DNA of 19,574 nucleotides. Source: Prevotellamassilia sp. Lineage in GTDB: Bacteria > Bacteroidota > Bacteroidia > Bacteroidales > Bacteroidaceae. The DNA lies in contig JAHAWW010000021.1 of assembly GCA_018383375.1 (NCBI GenBank), positions 1 to 19,574 on the forward strand, given 5' to 3'. Under the pieces are notes generated by a model that was not told the origin of the DNA, did no database searches, and was given only the letters and a program-made list of their open reading frames with translations. The translations under genes were made by a program, and so were the position numbers. This document shows, one piece after another, positions 1-8,065 of this stretch. Position 1 is the stretch's first letter; each line of letters starts with the position of its first letter.

Positions 1-759
1 CTCTATGCCGGTCTCACCCGCGTGGCCTACCGCTGCGCCATGGACCACATAGTGATGAACGGCCCCAACGTGTATATGCTCAAGCGCATGACCCTCTGCG
101 CTTTGATAAATGGTGAAGAAGCCTTGGCCAATAAGTATCTCGACATTCTCTCCGGCCAGCCCTTCGAGGGCGATTTTGTGGAGAAATATCGTCCATACGT
201 GGGCCATCAAGACGTGATAGAGGCCGACCCTGAGCTCAGCCGCATCATCGCCTTTAAGCCCGAGACGAGCCATTATGAGCAAAACTACCGCTCGCCGGCC
301 TTCTTGGGCTACAATCTCGGCCTTATGAGCGGCACCGATGCCTCGCTCGTCACGGCCATTGCTGCTTGTCTTTATTCCAAAGAAGTGCCTAAGTGTCTGC
401 CCCACATCCAATTTTATGCCCAGCGACATGGCGGCCAGTTGCCCATTTGTGTACAGCAAGCCGTGGCGATTATGGCCCTGACCACACCCGAAGTGGCTTC
501 TGCTTTTGCCGATGTGGTGAATAATCAGCAGCTCTCCCTTCAAAACTTTTTCGCCGTGGCCAAACCCATCATCGCAGAGCGCAAAGCCGCCACCGACGGT
601 AAGAGCGGCGAAGAGCTCGACCGCTTGAAGGTGACATACAATGCCCGTTTGCGTGAAGCCCTCCGCGACGACTGGCTCGGCTCATACTACTATTACTATT
701 ATTGTGAAAACAACGACCCTGCCCAAGTGACTCCGGCCGAAAAGACCGGTGTGAACTGA
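1..759 (+). CDS. DUF6057-like protein, C-terminal part (5' end outside window)
   Basis: The frame is open from base 1 (residues LYAGLTRVAYRC...), so the true start is upstream; 252 residues are visible before the stop. The visible part is soluble and helical, with no membrane span, and reads like the TPR-type tail of the Bacteroidales DUF6057 proteins, whose N-terminal half is membrane-embedded. That family assignment is from memory of sequence style and of its habitual partner, the TolB-like lipoprotein that follows 23 bases downstream. No catalytic motif is visible. A run of six tyrosines followed by Cys (about 25 residues before the stop) is striking; aromatic-rich tails are probably normal for this family. 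The gene is very likely co-transcribed with the next one. Function unknown. Confidence 0.6.
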   Translation, partial: LYAGLTRVAYRCAMDHIVMNGPNVYMLKRMTLCALINGEEALANKYLDILSGQPFEGDFVEKYRPYVGHQDVIEADPELSRIIAFKPETSHYEQNYRSPAFLGYNLGLMSGTDASLVTAIAACLYSKEVPKCLPHIQFYAQRHGGQLPICVQQAVAIMALTTPEVASAFADVVNNQQLSLQNFFAVAKPIIAERKAATDGKSGEELDRLKVTYNARLREALRDDWLGSYYYYYYCENNDPAQVTPAEKTGVN

Positions 760-782
760 CGGCTATTTGACTGCCATACATC

Positions 783-2300
783 ATGAAAATACACGCACTT
801 TTAAGTTTCATCATAGGCACCGTCATCTTGACGGCTTGCAAGAGCGAGGCCGTGGTGCCTGCCGACGCCGGCCCCACACAAGAGGCCCTCAGCCTTTATC
901 CCGACTACACCGACCTCACCATCCCGAGCAACATTGCACCCCTCAACTTCAAGGTGATGAACGATGGCGAAGACTACGTGGCTCAAATCAAGGGCAAGGG
1001 CGGCGAAATCGTCGTGGCGGCCGACGCCCAAGGCAAAGTGCAATACGACACGCTCGCCTGGCACAACCTGCTCGAGGCCTCGGCCGGCACACCGCTCACC
1101 CTCACCGTCTACACACACCGCGACGGCAAGTGGTTGGCACATCCCGCCACCACCTATCAAGTGGCCGAGCCCATAGACCGCTATCTCTCTTACCGTCTCA
1201 TCGAGCCGAGCTACGAGCTTTATCGGCAGTTGGGCATCTACCAGCGCGACCTCACCACCTTCGAGCAGCGGCCCATCTACGAAAACAATCGCAGCTACGA
1301 CTCCATCAACAACCACTGCATCAATTGTCACAACTATCAGGGCTACGACACGCACCGAATGCTCTTCCACGTGCGTGCACGCCACGGAGGTACCATCTTT
1401 GTGCAAGACGGTAAGGCCCGTAAGCTCAACATGAAGTCCGACTCCGTGCTCTCGTCGACCGTCTATCCCACGTGGCACCCACAGCGCAATTGGGTGGTGT
1501 TTTCGACCAATCAGACCGGACAGGCCTTCCGCATCTCAGACAATGAAAAGATTGAGGTGATGGACTACGGCTCAGACCTCGTGTTTTTTGATGCCGATGC
1601 CTGCACGCTGACCAATACTTTCAAAACCGACGACCATTTGGAAACTTTCCCCTGTTGGACACCCGACGGCCGCAAAATCTTTTATTGTTCAGCCTATGTG
1701 CCATTTTTCAAAGACCTGCCCAAGGCCAAGCGCGAAGACAAAATCTTGGAGGTGTGCGACAGTCTGCACTACAACCTTATGAGCATCACCTTCGACGAGC
1801 GCACCCGCACGTTCTCAGAGCCCGTGCTCGAGATGGACTGTGAAGCCATAGGCCTGAGCGCTTCGGTGCCGCGAGTGAGTCCAGACGGCCGCTATGTGCT
1901 CTTCACCCTCGGCCGGAATGGTCAGTTTCACATTTGGCACAAAACCTCCGATCTCTATGTCAAAGACCTTCAGACCGGTGAAATCTATCCCCTCAAAGCC
2001 ACCAACAGCCCCGACGTTGACAGCTACCACACTTGGAGCAGCAACGGCCGCTGGATGGTCTTTTCTTCGCGCCGCGACGACGGCTCCTACACGCGGCCAT
2101 ACATTGCCTATTTCGGCGCCGACGGCCAAGGCCGCAAAGCCTTCATCTTGCCGCAAGAAGACCCCGACCACAACAAAATGCTGCTCAAGAGTTACAACGT
2201 GCCCGAACTCACCCGCACGGCTGTCACCATTTCGCCCGACGAACTCAAAGCCGTCATCTACAACGACGACAATGTGCAGCGCGTCACCTACAAGCCTTGA
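783..2300 (+). CDS. TolB-like beta-propeller lipoprotein with CxxCH motif
   Basis: A protein of 505 residues. Residues 1-19 form a lipoprotein signal ending in the lipobox LTAC (Cys19), so it should be anchored in the outer or inner membrane facing the periplasm. The C-terminal two thirds carries repeated PD40/WD40-like blades, for example TFPCWTPDGRKIFYCS (about 289-303), VPRVSPDGRYVLF (about 362-375) and HTWSSNGRWMVFSS (about 416-430), as in the TolB propeller. Between the N-terminal domain and the propeller sits CINCH at residues 179-183, a perfect CxxCH c-type haem attachment motif. It follows the DUF6057-like gene and the two are probably one operon, so a membrane protein plus periplasmic propeller complex is plausible. 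Substrate and role are unknown; haem binding is inferred from the motif only. Confidence 0.8.
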   Translation: MKIHALLSFIIGTVILTACKSEAVVPADAGPTQEALSLYPDYTDLTIPSNIAPLNFKVMNDGEDYVAQIKGKGGEIVVAADAQGKVQYDTLAWHNLLEASAGTPLTLTVYTHRDGKWLAHPATTYQVAEPIDRYLSYRLIEPSYELYRQLGIYQRDLTTFEQRPIYENNRSYDSINNHCINCHNYQGYDTHRMLFHVRARHGGTIFVQDGKARKLNMKSDSVLSSTVYPTWHPQRNWVVFSTNQTGQAFRISDNEKIEVMDYGSDLVFFDADACTLTNTFKTDDHLETFPCWTPDGRKIFYCSAYVPFFKDLPKAKREDKILEVCDSLHYNLMSITFDERTRTFSEPVLEMDCEAIGLSASVPRVSPDGRYVLFTLGRNGQFHIWHKTSDLYVKDLQTGEIYPLKATNSPDVDSYHTWSSNGRWMVFSSRRDDGSYTRPYIAYFGADGQGRKAFILPQEDPDHNKMLLKSYNVPELTRTAVTISPDELKAVIYNDDNVQRVTYKP

Positions 2301-2743
2301 CCAAACCATCAGCGTGACGTACAAAAGTGCCGGTCGTGTGTGACACGCTCAAACATCTTTTAAGAAAAAACGCTGAGAGCGTAAACAAAGCGAAATTCTG
2401 AAGCACAAACAGCCCGAAACGGTTTATTTTGAGGTAAATGCTTGTTGGTCAACACGATGTGGCGGTATATGCCCTGCAAAAAGCCATTTGGTTTCTTCAA
2501 AATCACGCTTCAAATCCCTTTTCTTAGACTTCAAAAATCCTGTCCCTATCCTCGTAGCTACGGGAATAGGGACAGTTTTTTCTCTCATAAGGCTCGTAAG
2601 CCACTGAAAACCAAAAAAGAGCGCCCACGAGGCACTCCCTTCTTATTTCCTACCTCAAAGTTACCCCTTTTTACCTTCCGGCAAAAAGACAGAAACGTTC
2701 TTTTGGGCAAAAGCGCCATCCCCATCCTCTTCACCTACGCCTC
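2301..2743. other. Gene-free spacer between the TolB-like gene and ogt
   Basis: 443 bases without a convincing gene. A 101-codon open frame at 2442-2747 has a basic, low-complexity translation, runs through a structured repeat and has no relatives I recognise, so I do not call it. The stretch contains repeat copy 1 (2538-2640) and, at 2370-2382, a small hairpin (ACGCT-GAG-AGCGT) that on the minus strand is followed by six T. No TAnnTTTG promoter for ogt is visible. Confidence 0.6.
2538..2640. repeat. Two-hairpin intergenic repeat, copy 1
   Basis: Hairpin 1 is a near-perfect 36-base palindrome at 2540-2575 (arms CTGTCCCTAT / ATAGGGACAG, centre CGTAGCTACG). Hairpin 2 at 2619-2637 pairs GAGCGCC with GGCACTC and is preceded by six A, so on the minus strand it resembles an intrinsic terminator. 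Between them lies TCATAAGGCTCGTAAGCC. The same arrangement recurs at 16527-16645 with different stem bases. No coding potential. Orientation is the same in both copies relative to the window. Confidence 0.75.
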
Positions 2744-3235
2744 ATGACTCCTGCCTACGTCCGCCACTATTGTTCGCCTCTTGGCCGCCTCACGATGACC
2801 AGCACAGACGGCCTCTGTCTCTCTTCGCTCACCTTTACCGACGGCGTCGAGGCGGCCGCAGATTGTTCGGTGTTTGACCTCACCGCAGCTTGGCTCGACC
2901 GCTATTTTGCCGGCGAAAGACCGCCAGAGGTGCCGCCTCTGTCGCCGGCCACCACACCCTTTCGCCAAACCCTCCGAGATGCGCTTTTGGCCTTGCCTTA
3001 TGGGCAAACTCTCACCTATGGCCGGCTGGCTGGTCAACTCCACACCTCAGCCCGTGCTTTGGGGCAGTCGCTCGGCTCCAACCGGCTACTCATCATCGTG
3101 CCGTGTCACCGCATCATAGGCAGCCACGGCCGACTCACGGGCTATGCCGGCGGACTATGGCGCAAAGTCGCACTGTTGAGGCTCGAGGGCATAGACGAGT
3201 CTTTTTTAAGCCAAGTAAACCCGATGGGGATGTAA
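2744..3235 (+). CDS. ogt: Methylated-DNA-protein-cysteine methyltransferase
   Basis: 163 residues, close to the normal length of Ogt/MGMT proteins. The active-site signature VPCHRII is intact, with acceptor Cys at residue 121, followed by the usual GxxGxYAGG-like segment (LTGYAGGLWRK) and LRLEG. The upstream helix-turn-helix part LPYGQTLTYGRLAGQL is typical, then ARALGQSLGSNRL, in which the family's usual NP is replaced by NR. The protein removes alkyl groups from O6-alkylguanine (and O4-alkylthymine) in DNA by suicidal transfer to the cysteine. It appears to stand alone: a gene-free spacer lies before it, and lysS behind it has its own -7 element. The ATG at 2744 places the N-terminal VRHYCSPLGRL strand correctly. 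Confidence 0.9.
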   Translation: MTPAYVRHYCSPLGRLTMTSTDGLCLSSLTFTDGVEAAADCSVFDLTAAWLDRYFAGERPPEVPPLSPATTPFRQTLRDALLALPYGQTLTYGRLAGQLHTSARALGQSLGSNRLLIIVPCHRIIGSHGRLTGYAGGLWRKVALLRLEGIDESFLSQVNPMGM

Positions 3236-3274
3236 ATAGTGAGTCACAAAAGGCGCCAAACCAACCGAATTTTG

Positions 3275-3282
3275 TAATTTTG
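3275..3282 (+). promoter_or_regulatory. Likely -7 element of the lysS promoter
   Basis: TAATTTTG matches the Bacteroidetes TAnnTTTG box 29 bases before the lysS ATG, giving a leader of about 20-25 bases. No clear TTTG -33 box sits 19-21 bases upstream, so it may be a weak or factor-assisted promoter. Confidence 0.45.
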
Positions 3283-3311
3283 CGCCAAACCCTCGAAATT
3301 TCAAAACACAC

Positions 3312-5042
3312 ATGAACATACTTGAACTCAGTGAGCAAGAAATCTGCCGCCGGGCCTCGCTCGAAGAACTGCGCCGTTTAGGCATCGAGCCTTATCCCGC
3401 CGCAGAGTATCCCGTAGATGCTTATTCCACCGAAATTAAAGAGACGTTCGATGCCTCGGCCGAGCCTCGCGAAGTCTGTGTGGCCGGCCGCATCATGAGC
3501 CGCCGCATCATGGGTAAAGCCAGCTTTGCCGAACTGCTTGACTCGCGCGGACGCATCCAAGTGTATATCACGCGTGACGACATCTGTCCGGACGAAGACA
3601 AAACCCTCTACAACAGCGTGTTCAAGAAACTGCTTGACTTGGGCGACTTCATCGGCGTCAGAGGCTTCGTTTTCCAGACACAGACTGGCGAAATCTCTAT
3701 CCACGCCCGCGAACTGACCCTGCTGGCCAAGAGTCTCAAGCCCCTGCCTGTGGTCAAAGAAAAAGACGGTGTCACCTACGACGCCTTCAACGACCCCGAA
3801 CTGCGCTACCGCCGCCGCTACGTCGACCTACTCGTCAATCCCGGCGTCAAAGATATCTTCCTCAAACGCAGCATCGTCATCAAAACCATGCGACAAGTGT
3901 TTGACGAGGCCGGCTACACCGAGGTGGAAACCCCCATCCTGCAACCCATTCCCGGAGGTGCCAGCGCACGCCCCTTCATCACTCACCACAATTCGCTCGA
4001 CGTAGGCCTCTACCTGCGCATCGCCACAGAGCTCTATCTCAAACGCCTCATCGTGGGCGGCTTTGAGGGCGTGTATGAAATCGGCAAGAACTTCCGCAAC
4101 GAGGGAATGGACAAGAGCCACAACCCTGAGTTCACCTGTATGGAACTCTATGTGCCCTACAAAGACTACAACTGGATGATGCAGTTCACAGAACACCTGC
4201 TCGAGCGCATCTGCCTGGCTGTCAACGGCACGACAGAGAGCGTCGTCGACGGGCAGACCATTAGCTTCAAAGCCCCCTTCCGCCGCCTGCCCATCCTTGA
4301 AGCCATCAAGGAAAAAACCGGCTACGACCTCGACGGTAAAAGCGAAGACGAAATCCGAGAGATATGCCAAAAACTCGACGTCGAAATCGACGAGACCATG
4401 GGTAAAGGCAAACTCATCGACGAACTCTTCGGCGCCTATTGCGAAGGCACCTACATCCAGCCCACATTCATCACCGACTATCCAGTCGAGATGTCGCCGC
4501 TGACTAAGAAACATCGCACCAACCCCGGACTCACAGAGCGCTTCGAGTTGATGGTGAACGGTAAAGAATTGGCCAATGCCTACTCCGAGCTCAACGACCC
4601 CATCGACCAGGAAGAGCGTTTCCAAGAACAGCTCCGCCTCTCAGAAAAAGGCGACGACGAGGCTATGTTTATCGACGCCGACTTCTTGCGCGCACTCCAA
4701 TATGGTATGCCACCCACCTCTGGTATCGGTATCGGTATTGACCGCCTCACTATGCTCATGACCGGCCAGACACAGATACAAGAAGTATTGCTCTTCCCCC
4801 AAATGCGACCCGAGAAAAAAGCGCCGCGCGACGCCGCCTCGGCCTACACCGCACTGGGCATCCCCGAAGAGCTTGTGCCCCTGCTCCAAAAAGCCGGTTA
4901 CAACACCGTGGCAGATCTCGACGGCGCCAATCCGCAAAAAATCCAGCAGCAACTGGGCGACATCATCAAGAAATATAAACTTGACACAACCAAACCCAGT
5001 GTCCAGGATATTGCTCAGTGGAATATTCAAGGTAAAGCCTAA
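3312..5042 (+). CDS. lysS: Lysine-tRNA ligase, class II
   Basis: 576 residues. The N-terminal OB-fold anticodon domain (about 55-160, VAGRIMSRRIMGKASFAEL) is followed by the class II catalytic core: motif 2 FRNEGMDKSHNPEFTCMELY starting at residue 261 and motif 3 GIGIGIDRLTMLMTG at 471-485, with the motif 3 Arg at 478. It charges tRNA(Lys) with lysine using ATP. The core ends near residue 500 (LLFPQMRPE), as in the roughly 505-residue E. coli enzyme, but the protein continues for about 70 residues with a helical tail (LGIPEELVPLLQKAGYNTV...) resembling a helix-hairpin-helix or SAM-like module. I recall such tails as usual in Bacteroidetes LysS. gpsA follows after 15 bases, so they are likely co-transcribed. 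Confidence 0.97.
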   Translation: MNILELSEQEICRRASLEELRRLGIEPYPAAEYPVDAYSTEIKETFDASAEPREVCVAGRIMSRRIMGKASFAELLDSRGRIQVYITRDDICPDEDKTLYNSVFKKLLDLGDFIGVRGFVFQTQTGEISIHARELTLLAKSLKPLPVVKEKDGVTYDAFNDPELRYRRRYVDLLVNPGVKDIFLKRSIVIKTMRQVFDEAGYTEVETPILQPIPGGASARPFITHHNSLDVGLYLRIATELYLKRLIVGGFEGVYEIGKNFRNEGMDKSHNPEFTCMELYVPYKDYNWMMQFTEHLLERICLAVNGTTESVVDGQTISFKAPFRRLPILEAIKEKTGYDLDGKSEDEIREICQKLDVEIDETMGKGKLIDELFGAYCEGTYIQPTFITDYPVEMSPLTKKHRTNPGLTERFELMVNGKELANAYSELNDPIDQEERFQEQLRLSEKGDDEAMFIDADFLRALQYGMPPTSGIGIGIDRLTMLMTGQTQIQEVLLFPQMRPEKKAPRDAASAYTALGIPEELVPLLQKAGYNTVADLDGANPQKIQQQLGDIIKKYKLDTTKPSVQDIAQWNIQGKA

Positions 5043-5057
5043 CTTCCGAGTCTCGCT

Positions 5058-6068
5058 ATGAACGGAGGGAAAAACTACATAAAGGCCAGCATCGCCATTA
5101 TGGGTGGCGGCAGTTGGGCCACTGCCATCGCCAAAATTGTGCTCGAGCGCGTGGAGCACATCTATTGGTATATGCGCAAGTCCGAAACCATCGAGGAGTT
5201 CAAAAGGCTTGAGCACAACCCCTCCTATCTCACCAGCGTGAGGTTCGACATAGACCGCATCACTTTCTCGTCAGACATCAACGAAGTGGTACGCTCTGCA
5301 GATACACTCATCTTCGTCACCCCTTCACCCTATCTCAAAAACCACCTGCGCAAGCTCAAGGAGAAGATACACAACAAGTTTATCATCACCGCCATTAAAG
5401 GCATCGTACCCGACGAAAACTTGATTTGCTCAGAATATTTCCGTCAAGTCTACAACGTGCCCGATGACAATCTCGCCGTGCTTGGTGGTCCCAGTCACGC
5501 CGAAGAGGTGGCTCTGGCCCGTCTCACCTATCTCACCGTGGGGTGCACCGACGAGGCCAAGGCCAAAACCTTTGCCGACATGATAACAAGCGACTACGTC
5601 AAAACAAAGACCTCGGGCGACGTTATTGGCATAGAGTTCGGCTCGGTTTTGAAGAATGTCTACGCCATTGCCTCGGGCATCTGCAACGGTCTGAAATATG
5701 GCGACAACTTCCAGAGTGTGCTTGTGGCCAATGCCGTGCAAGAGATGAACCGCTTCCTCCGCGCCGTCTATCCCATCGAGCGCAACGTCTACGACTCGGT
5801 CTATCTTGGCGACCTCTTGGTGACGAGCTACTCAAACTTCTCCCGCAACCGCGTGTTTGGAACCATGATAGGCCGCGGCTATTCAGTCAAATCGGCCCAA
5901 ATCGAAATGGAGATGATTGCAGAAGGCTTCTTCGGTACAAAATGTATGAAAGACATCAACCGTCATTTCCGCGTCAATATGCCTATTCTCGACGCGGTCT
6001 ACAACATCCTCTACGAGCGCATCTCGCCCGCCATCGAGATTAAATTGCTCACCGAGTCGTTGCGATAG
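5058..6068 (+). CDS. gpsA: Glycerol-3-phosphate dehydrogenase [NAD(P)+]
   Basis: 336 residues, normal for GpsA. The N-terminal Rossmann motif reads IMGGGSWATAIAK (about 14-26). Catalytic lysines fit K114 (TAIKGIVPDE) and K199 (FGSVLKNVYAIASG). The segments AVLGGPSHAEEVA, GDLLVTSYSNFSRNRVFG and GYSVKSAQIEMEMIAEG are family hallmarks. It reduces dihydroxyacetone phosphate to sn-glycerol 3-phosphate for phospholipid synthesis in the cytosol. It lies 15 bases after lysS; the pair is probably one transcript. From memory, pgi often follows in Bacteroides; here the next gene is convergent, so the run stops. No Shine-Dalgarno is visible, as expected for the phylum. Confidence 0.96.
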   Translation: MNGGKNYIKASIAIMGGGSWATAIAKIVLERVEHIYWYMRKSETIEEFKRLEHNPSYLTSVRFDIDRITFSSDINEVVRSADTLIFVTPSPYLKNHLRKLKEKIHNKFIITAIKGIVPDENLICSEYFRQVYNVPDDNLAVLGGPSHAEEVALARLTYLTVGCTDEAKAKTFADMITSDYVKTKTSGDVIGIEFGSVLKNVYAIASGICNGLKYGDNFQSVLVANAVQEMNRFLRAVYPIERNVYDSVYLGDLLVTSYSNFSRNRVFGTMIGRGYSVKSAQIEMEMIAEGFFGTKCMKDINRHFRVNMPILDAVYNILYERISPAIEIKLLTESLR

Positions 6069-6083
6069 GAGTACAAGCATTAC

Positions 6084-6178
6084 AGACTAAAAGACAAATA
6101 GTCAAAAAGCATAAGAGTCAAAGAGACATAAGCGGCAAGGCCCACTTTTAGTCTCTTTGACTCTTAGTCTTTTAGTCT
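6084..6178. repeat. AGTC-type inverted repeat between convergent genes (possible bidirectional terminator)
   Basis: A perfect 15-base stem, AAGAGTCAAAGAGAC at 6113-6127 with GTCTCTTTGACTCTT at 6151-6165, encloses a 23-base loop. An outer 12-base pairing (6084-6095 with 6167-6178, AGACTAAAAGAC) extends the palindrome. It sits exactly between the stops of gpsA and the convergent RsmI-like gene, so a two-way terminator is plausible, although neither side has a long U run. The same AGTC vocabulary recurs at 13210-13266 and 14971-15007. Confidence 0.7.
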
Positions 6179-6188
6179 CATTGACATT

Positions 6189-6890
6189 TCAATAAATCAA
6201 AAACACGGCCGGCGTTTTGGCCAAGTCTGGCAGACCCGTCTTGCGCCATTCGGCGACTGTGCGTGTGCAGACAAACTCAGCTTCGGTCGTGAGACCGGCT
6301 GCCACACAGAGATGCGTGTGCGCCCCCAATGTGTTCAAGAAGTCGGCAAACAAGCGGCCATTGCGATAGGGCGTTTCGATGAAAATCTGCGTCTGATGCT
6401 CCGAGCGTGCGCGGGCTTCCAGTTTACCGATGGCGCGGGCACGGTCTTTGGCGTCGATGGGCAGATAGCCGTTGAAAGCAAAACTCTGACCGTTGAAGCC
6501 AGAAGCCATCACCGCCAGTAAAATAGACGAAGGTCCCACAAGCGGCACCACCTCGAGGCCTTCCTTTTGGGCAATGGCCACAACGTCGGCACCCGGGTCA
6601 GCCACAGCCGGACAGCCGGCTTCGCTAATCACACCCATCGACTCGCCGCGACGCAACGGGTCGAGATAGCGCCCGAACTCAGCGTGGTCGGCGTGCTTGC
6701 CAATGGTGTAGAAGGTCAGAGCGTCAATGTCTATCGAGCGGTCAACGGCCTTTAAGAAACGCCTTGCTGAGCGTATGTCTTCAACAATGAAATGGCGCAA
6801 TGAAAGAATAATCTGCTTGTTGTGGGGCGGAAACACGCGGTCGTGTGGCGTGTCGCCCAAGGTGACGGGGATGAGATAAAGTGAGGCCAT
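6189..6890 (-). CDS. RsmI-like SAM-dependent methyltransferase (tetrapyrrole-methylase fold)
   Basis: 233 residues from the chosen start MASLYLIPVTLGD; a start 13 codons further out is possible but adds a non-conserved stretch. The N-terminal strand LYLIPVTLGD and the loop GVISEAGCPAVADPGADVV correspond to the SAM-binding P-loop-like and GxxSDAGTPxxSDPG segments of RsmI, and VVPLVGPSSILLAVMASG and FIETPYRNGRL follow in order. Bacteroidales usually carry this shorter protein in addition to a genuine RsmI, so I do not assign the 16S rRNA C1402 2'-O-methylation as certain; SEAGCP in place of SDAGTP and the different N-terminus mark it as the paralogue. It is probably the last gene of a minus-strand run with mtaB and the glycosyltransferase (55-base gap). 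Confidence 0.85.
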   Translation of the reverse strand: MASLYLIPVTLGDTPHDRVFPPHNKQIILSLRHFIVEDIRSARRFLKAVDRSIDIDALTFYTIGKHADHAEFGRYLDPLRRGESMGVISEAGCPAVADPGADVVAIAQKEGLEVVPLVGPSSILLAVMASGFNGQSFAFNGYLPIDAKDRARAIGKLEARARSEHQTQIFIETPYRNGRLFADFLNTLGAHTHLCVAAGLTTEAEFVCTRTVAEWRKTGLPDLAKTPAVFLIY

Positions 6891-6945
6891 AAGGCAGGAA
6901 TAAATGAGTCGAAGAGTCAAACAAAACAAAGAGCCGCTTTAGGCT

Positions 6946-7989
6946 TCAGTTCTTTTTGAGATTGGCGATGAGTGCGGCAAAAGTCTTTTTACGCTTCAAG
7001 TGATAAGCCGTCAGCAAATTGACAGGCAGACGGCCCGACACGTCGTCGGTCACAGCCGCGGCCGCCAGCCGCTCACGGTCTTCGTTCAGCTCCTCACGCA
7101 TCGCTTTGAATGCCTTGCGTGCCTTTCTCACGGCAGCAGCGTTTTTCAAGTCACCTTTCATCACAAACTGCAACCAAGCCAATCCGTCGAGTAGGCGGCG
7201 TGAGCGCATCACGGTCTTAAGTTCACCCTCTGGCAGGTTCTTGTAGAGCATCACGAGATTATTGCGGAAATTTAAGAAAGTCTTGCGCGGGTTGCCCTGT
7301 TCGAGCGAAGCCCCACCCACGTGCCATGCCTTTGAGTCCGGCACACACACCACGTCGCGGCCCATACGGTGCAGCCGCCAGCAGAGGTCAATCTCTTCTT
7401 GGTGGGCAAAGAAGCGGCCATCGAGACCGCCGGCATTGAGCCAGTCTGAGCGGCGTATCATCAGCGCAGCCCCTGTGGCCCAAAACACCGATACGGTGTT
7501 GTCATACTGTCCACGGTCGGCCTCCACGTCGCCAAAAATACGGCCGCGGCAAAACGGATAGCCCAGCCGGTCTATGTAGCCTCCGGCAGCTCCGGCATAT
7601 TCAAATCGGTCACGTTCGCGGTAGCTCAACAACTTAGGGCAACAGGCCGCGGCTTCATCGTGTTTGTCCATATAAGCCAATAGCGGTTTCAGCCATCCCT
7701 GTGCCGGCTCCACGTCTGAGTTGAGCAGCACGAAAAACTCAGCTTCCACCTCGGCCAAAGCCCGATTATATCCTTCGGCAAAGCCATAATTCTCGGGCAA
7801 TAAGATGAGCTTGATGTGGGGAAAGACCTCAGCCATCATCTTGCGCGAATGGTCTGTCGAGCCATTGTCTGCCACTATCACTTCGCCCTCCTCGCCACAG
7901 GCTTCAATCACCTGCGGCAAAAAAGCCTTCAGCATATCGGCCCCGTTCCAGTTGAGAATAACGACGGCCGTGCGTTTGTTTGTAGTCAT
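6946..7989 (-). CDS. Glycosyltransferase family 2 (rhamnosyltransferase/WbbL-like)
   Basis: 347 residues with a GT-A fold N-terminal domain: VVILNWNG (9-16), VIVADNGSTDHS (37-48, nucleotide-binding Asp41), PENYGFAEGYN (65-75) and the DxD-type metal site LLNSDVEP (Asp92). FWATGAALMIRR and FFAHQEEIDLCWRLHRMG are the acceptor-side and catalytic signatures of inverting GT2 enzymes that extend surface polysaccharides. The C-terminal 80 residues are basic and helical with no clear membrane span, suggesting peripheral attachment to the inner membrane. It lies between mtaB and the RsmI-like gene with small gaps and no polysaccharide cluster around it, so the glycan it builds cannot be told from context. 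Confidence 0.9.
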   Translation of the reverse strand: MTTNKRTAVVILNWNGADMLKAFLPQVIEACGEEGEVIVADNGSTDHSRKMMAEVFPHIKLILLPENYGFAEGYNRALAEVEAEFFVLLNSDVEPAQGWLKPLLAYMDKHDEAAACCPKLLSYRERDRFEYAGAAGGYIDRLGYPFCRGRIFGDVEADRGQYDNTVSVFWATGAALMIRRSDWLNAGGLDGRFFAHQEEIDLCWRLHRMGRDVVCVPDSKAWHVGGASLEQGNPRKTFLNFRNNLVMLYKNLPEGELKTVMRSRRLLDGLAWLQFVMKGDLKNAAAVRKARKAFKAMREELNEDRERLAAAAVTDDVSGRLPVNLLTAYHLKRKKTFAALIANLKKN

Positions 7990-8065
7990 ATTATTATATT
8001 AGAAAAGAGAGGCGCGGGGTTGCCGCAAAAGACAAGAATTTGAACCCGGGAAGCATAAAGCCCCT

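Noticed and set aside
801..1478. Long antisense open frames over the TolB-like, lysS, tcdA and fucosidase genes
   Set aside because: These are shadows produced by high C/G at third codon positions; the sense proteins carry the conserved motifs.
2364..2382. ACGCT-GAG-AGCGT hairpin with T run on the minus strand
   Set aside because: A 5-bp stem is too weak for a confident terminator and no minus-strand gene ends there.
2442..2747. 101-codon plus-strand open frame before ogt
   Set aside because: It crosses the structured repeat, has a basic low-complexity translation (many Lys, Pro, Phe), no signal or domain, and overlaps the ogt start.
8030..8055. Minus-strand GGTTCAAATTC, resembling a tRNA T-arm
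   Set aside because: The flanking bases do not form the T stem, there is no D arm, anticodon arm or acceptor stem in the 76-base spacer between mtaB and the glycosyltransferase gene.
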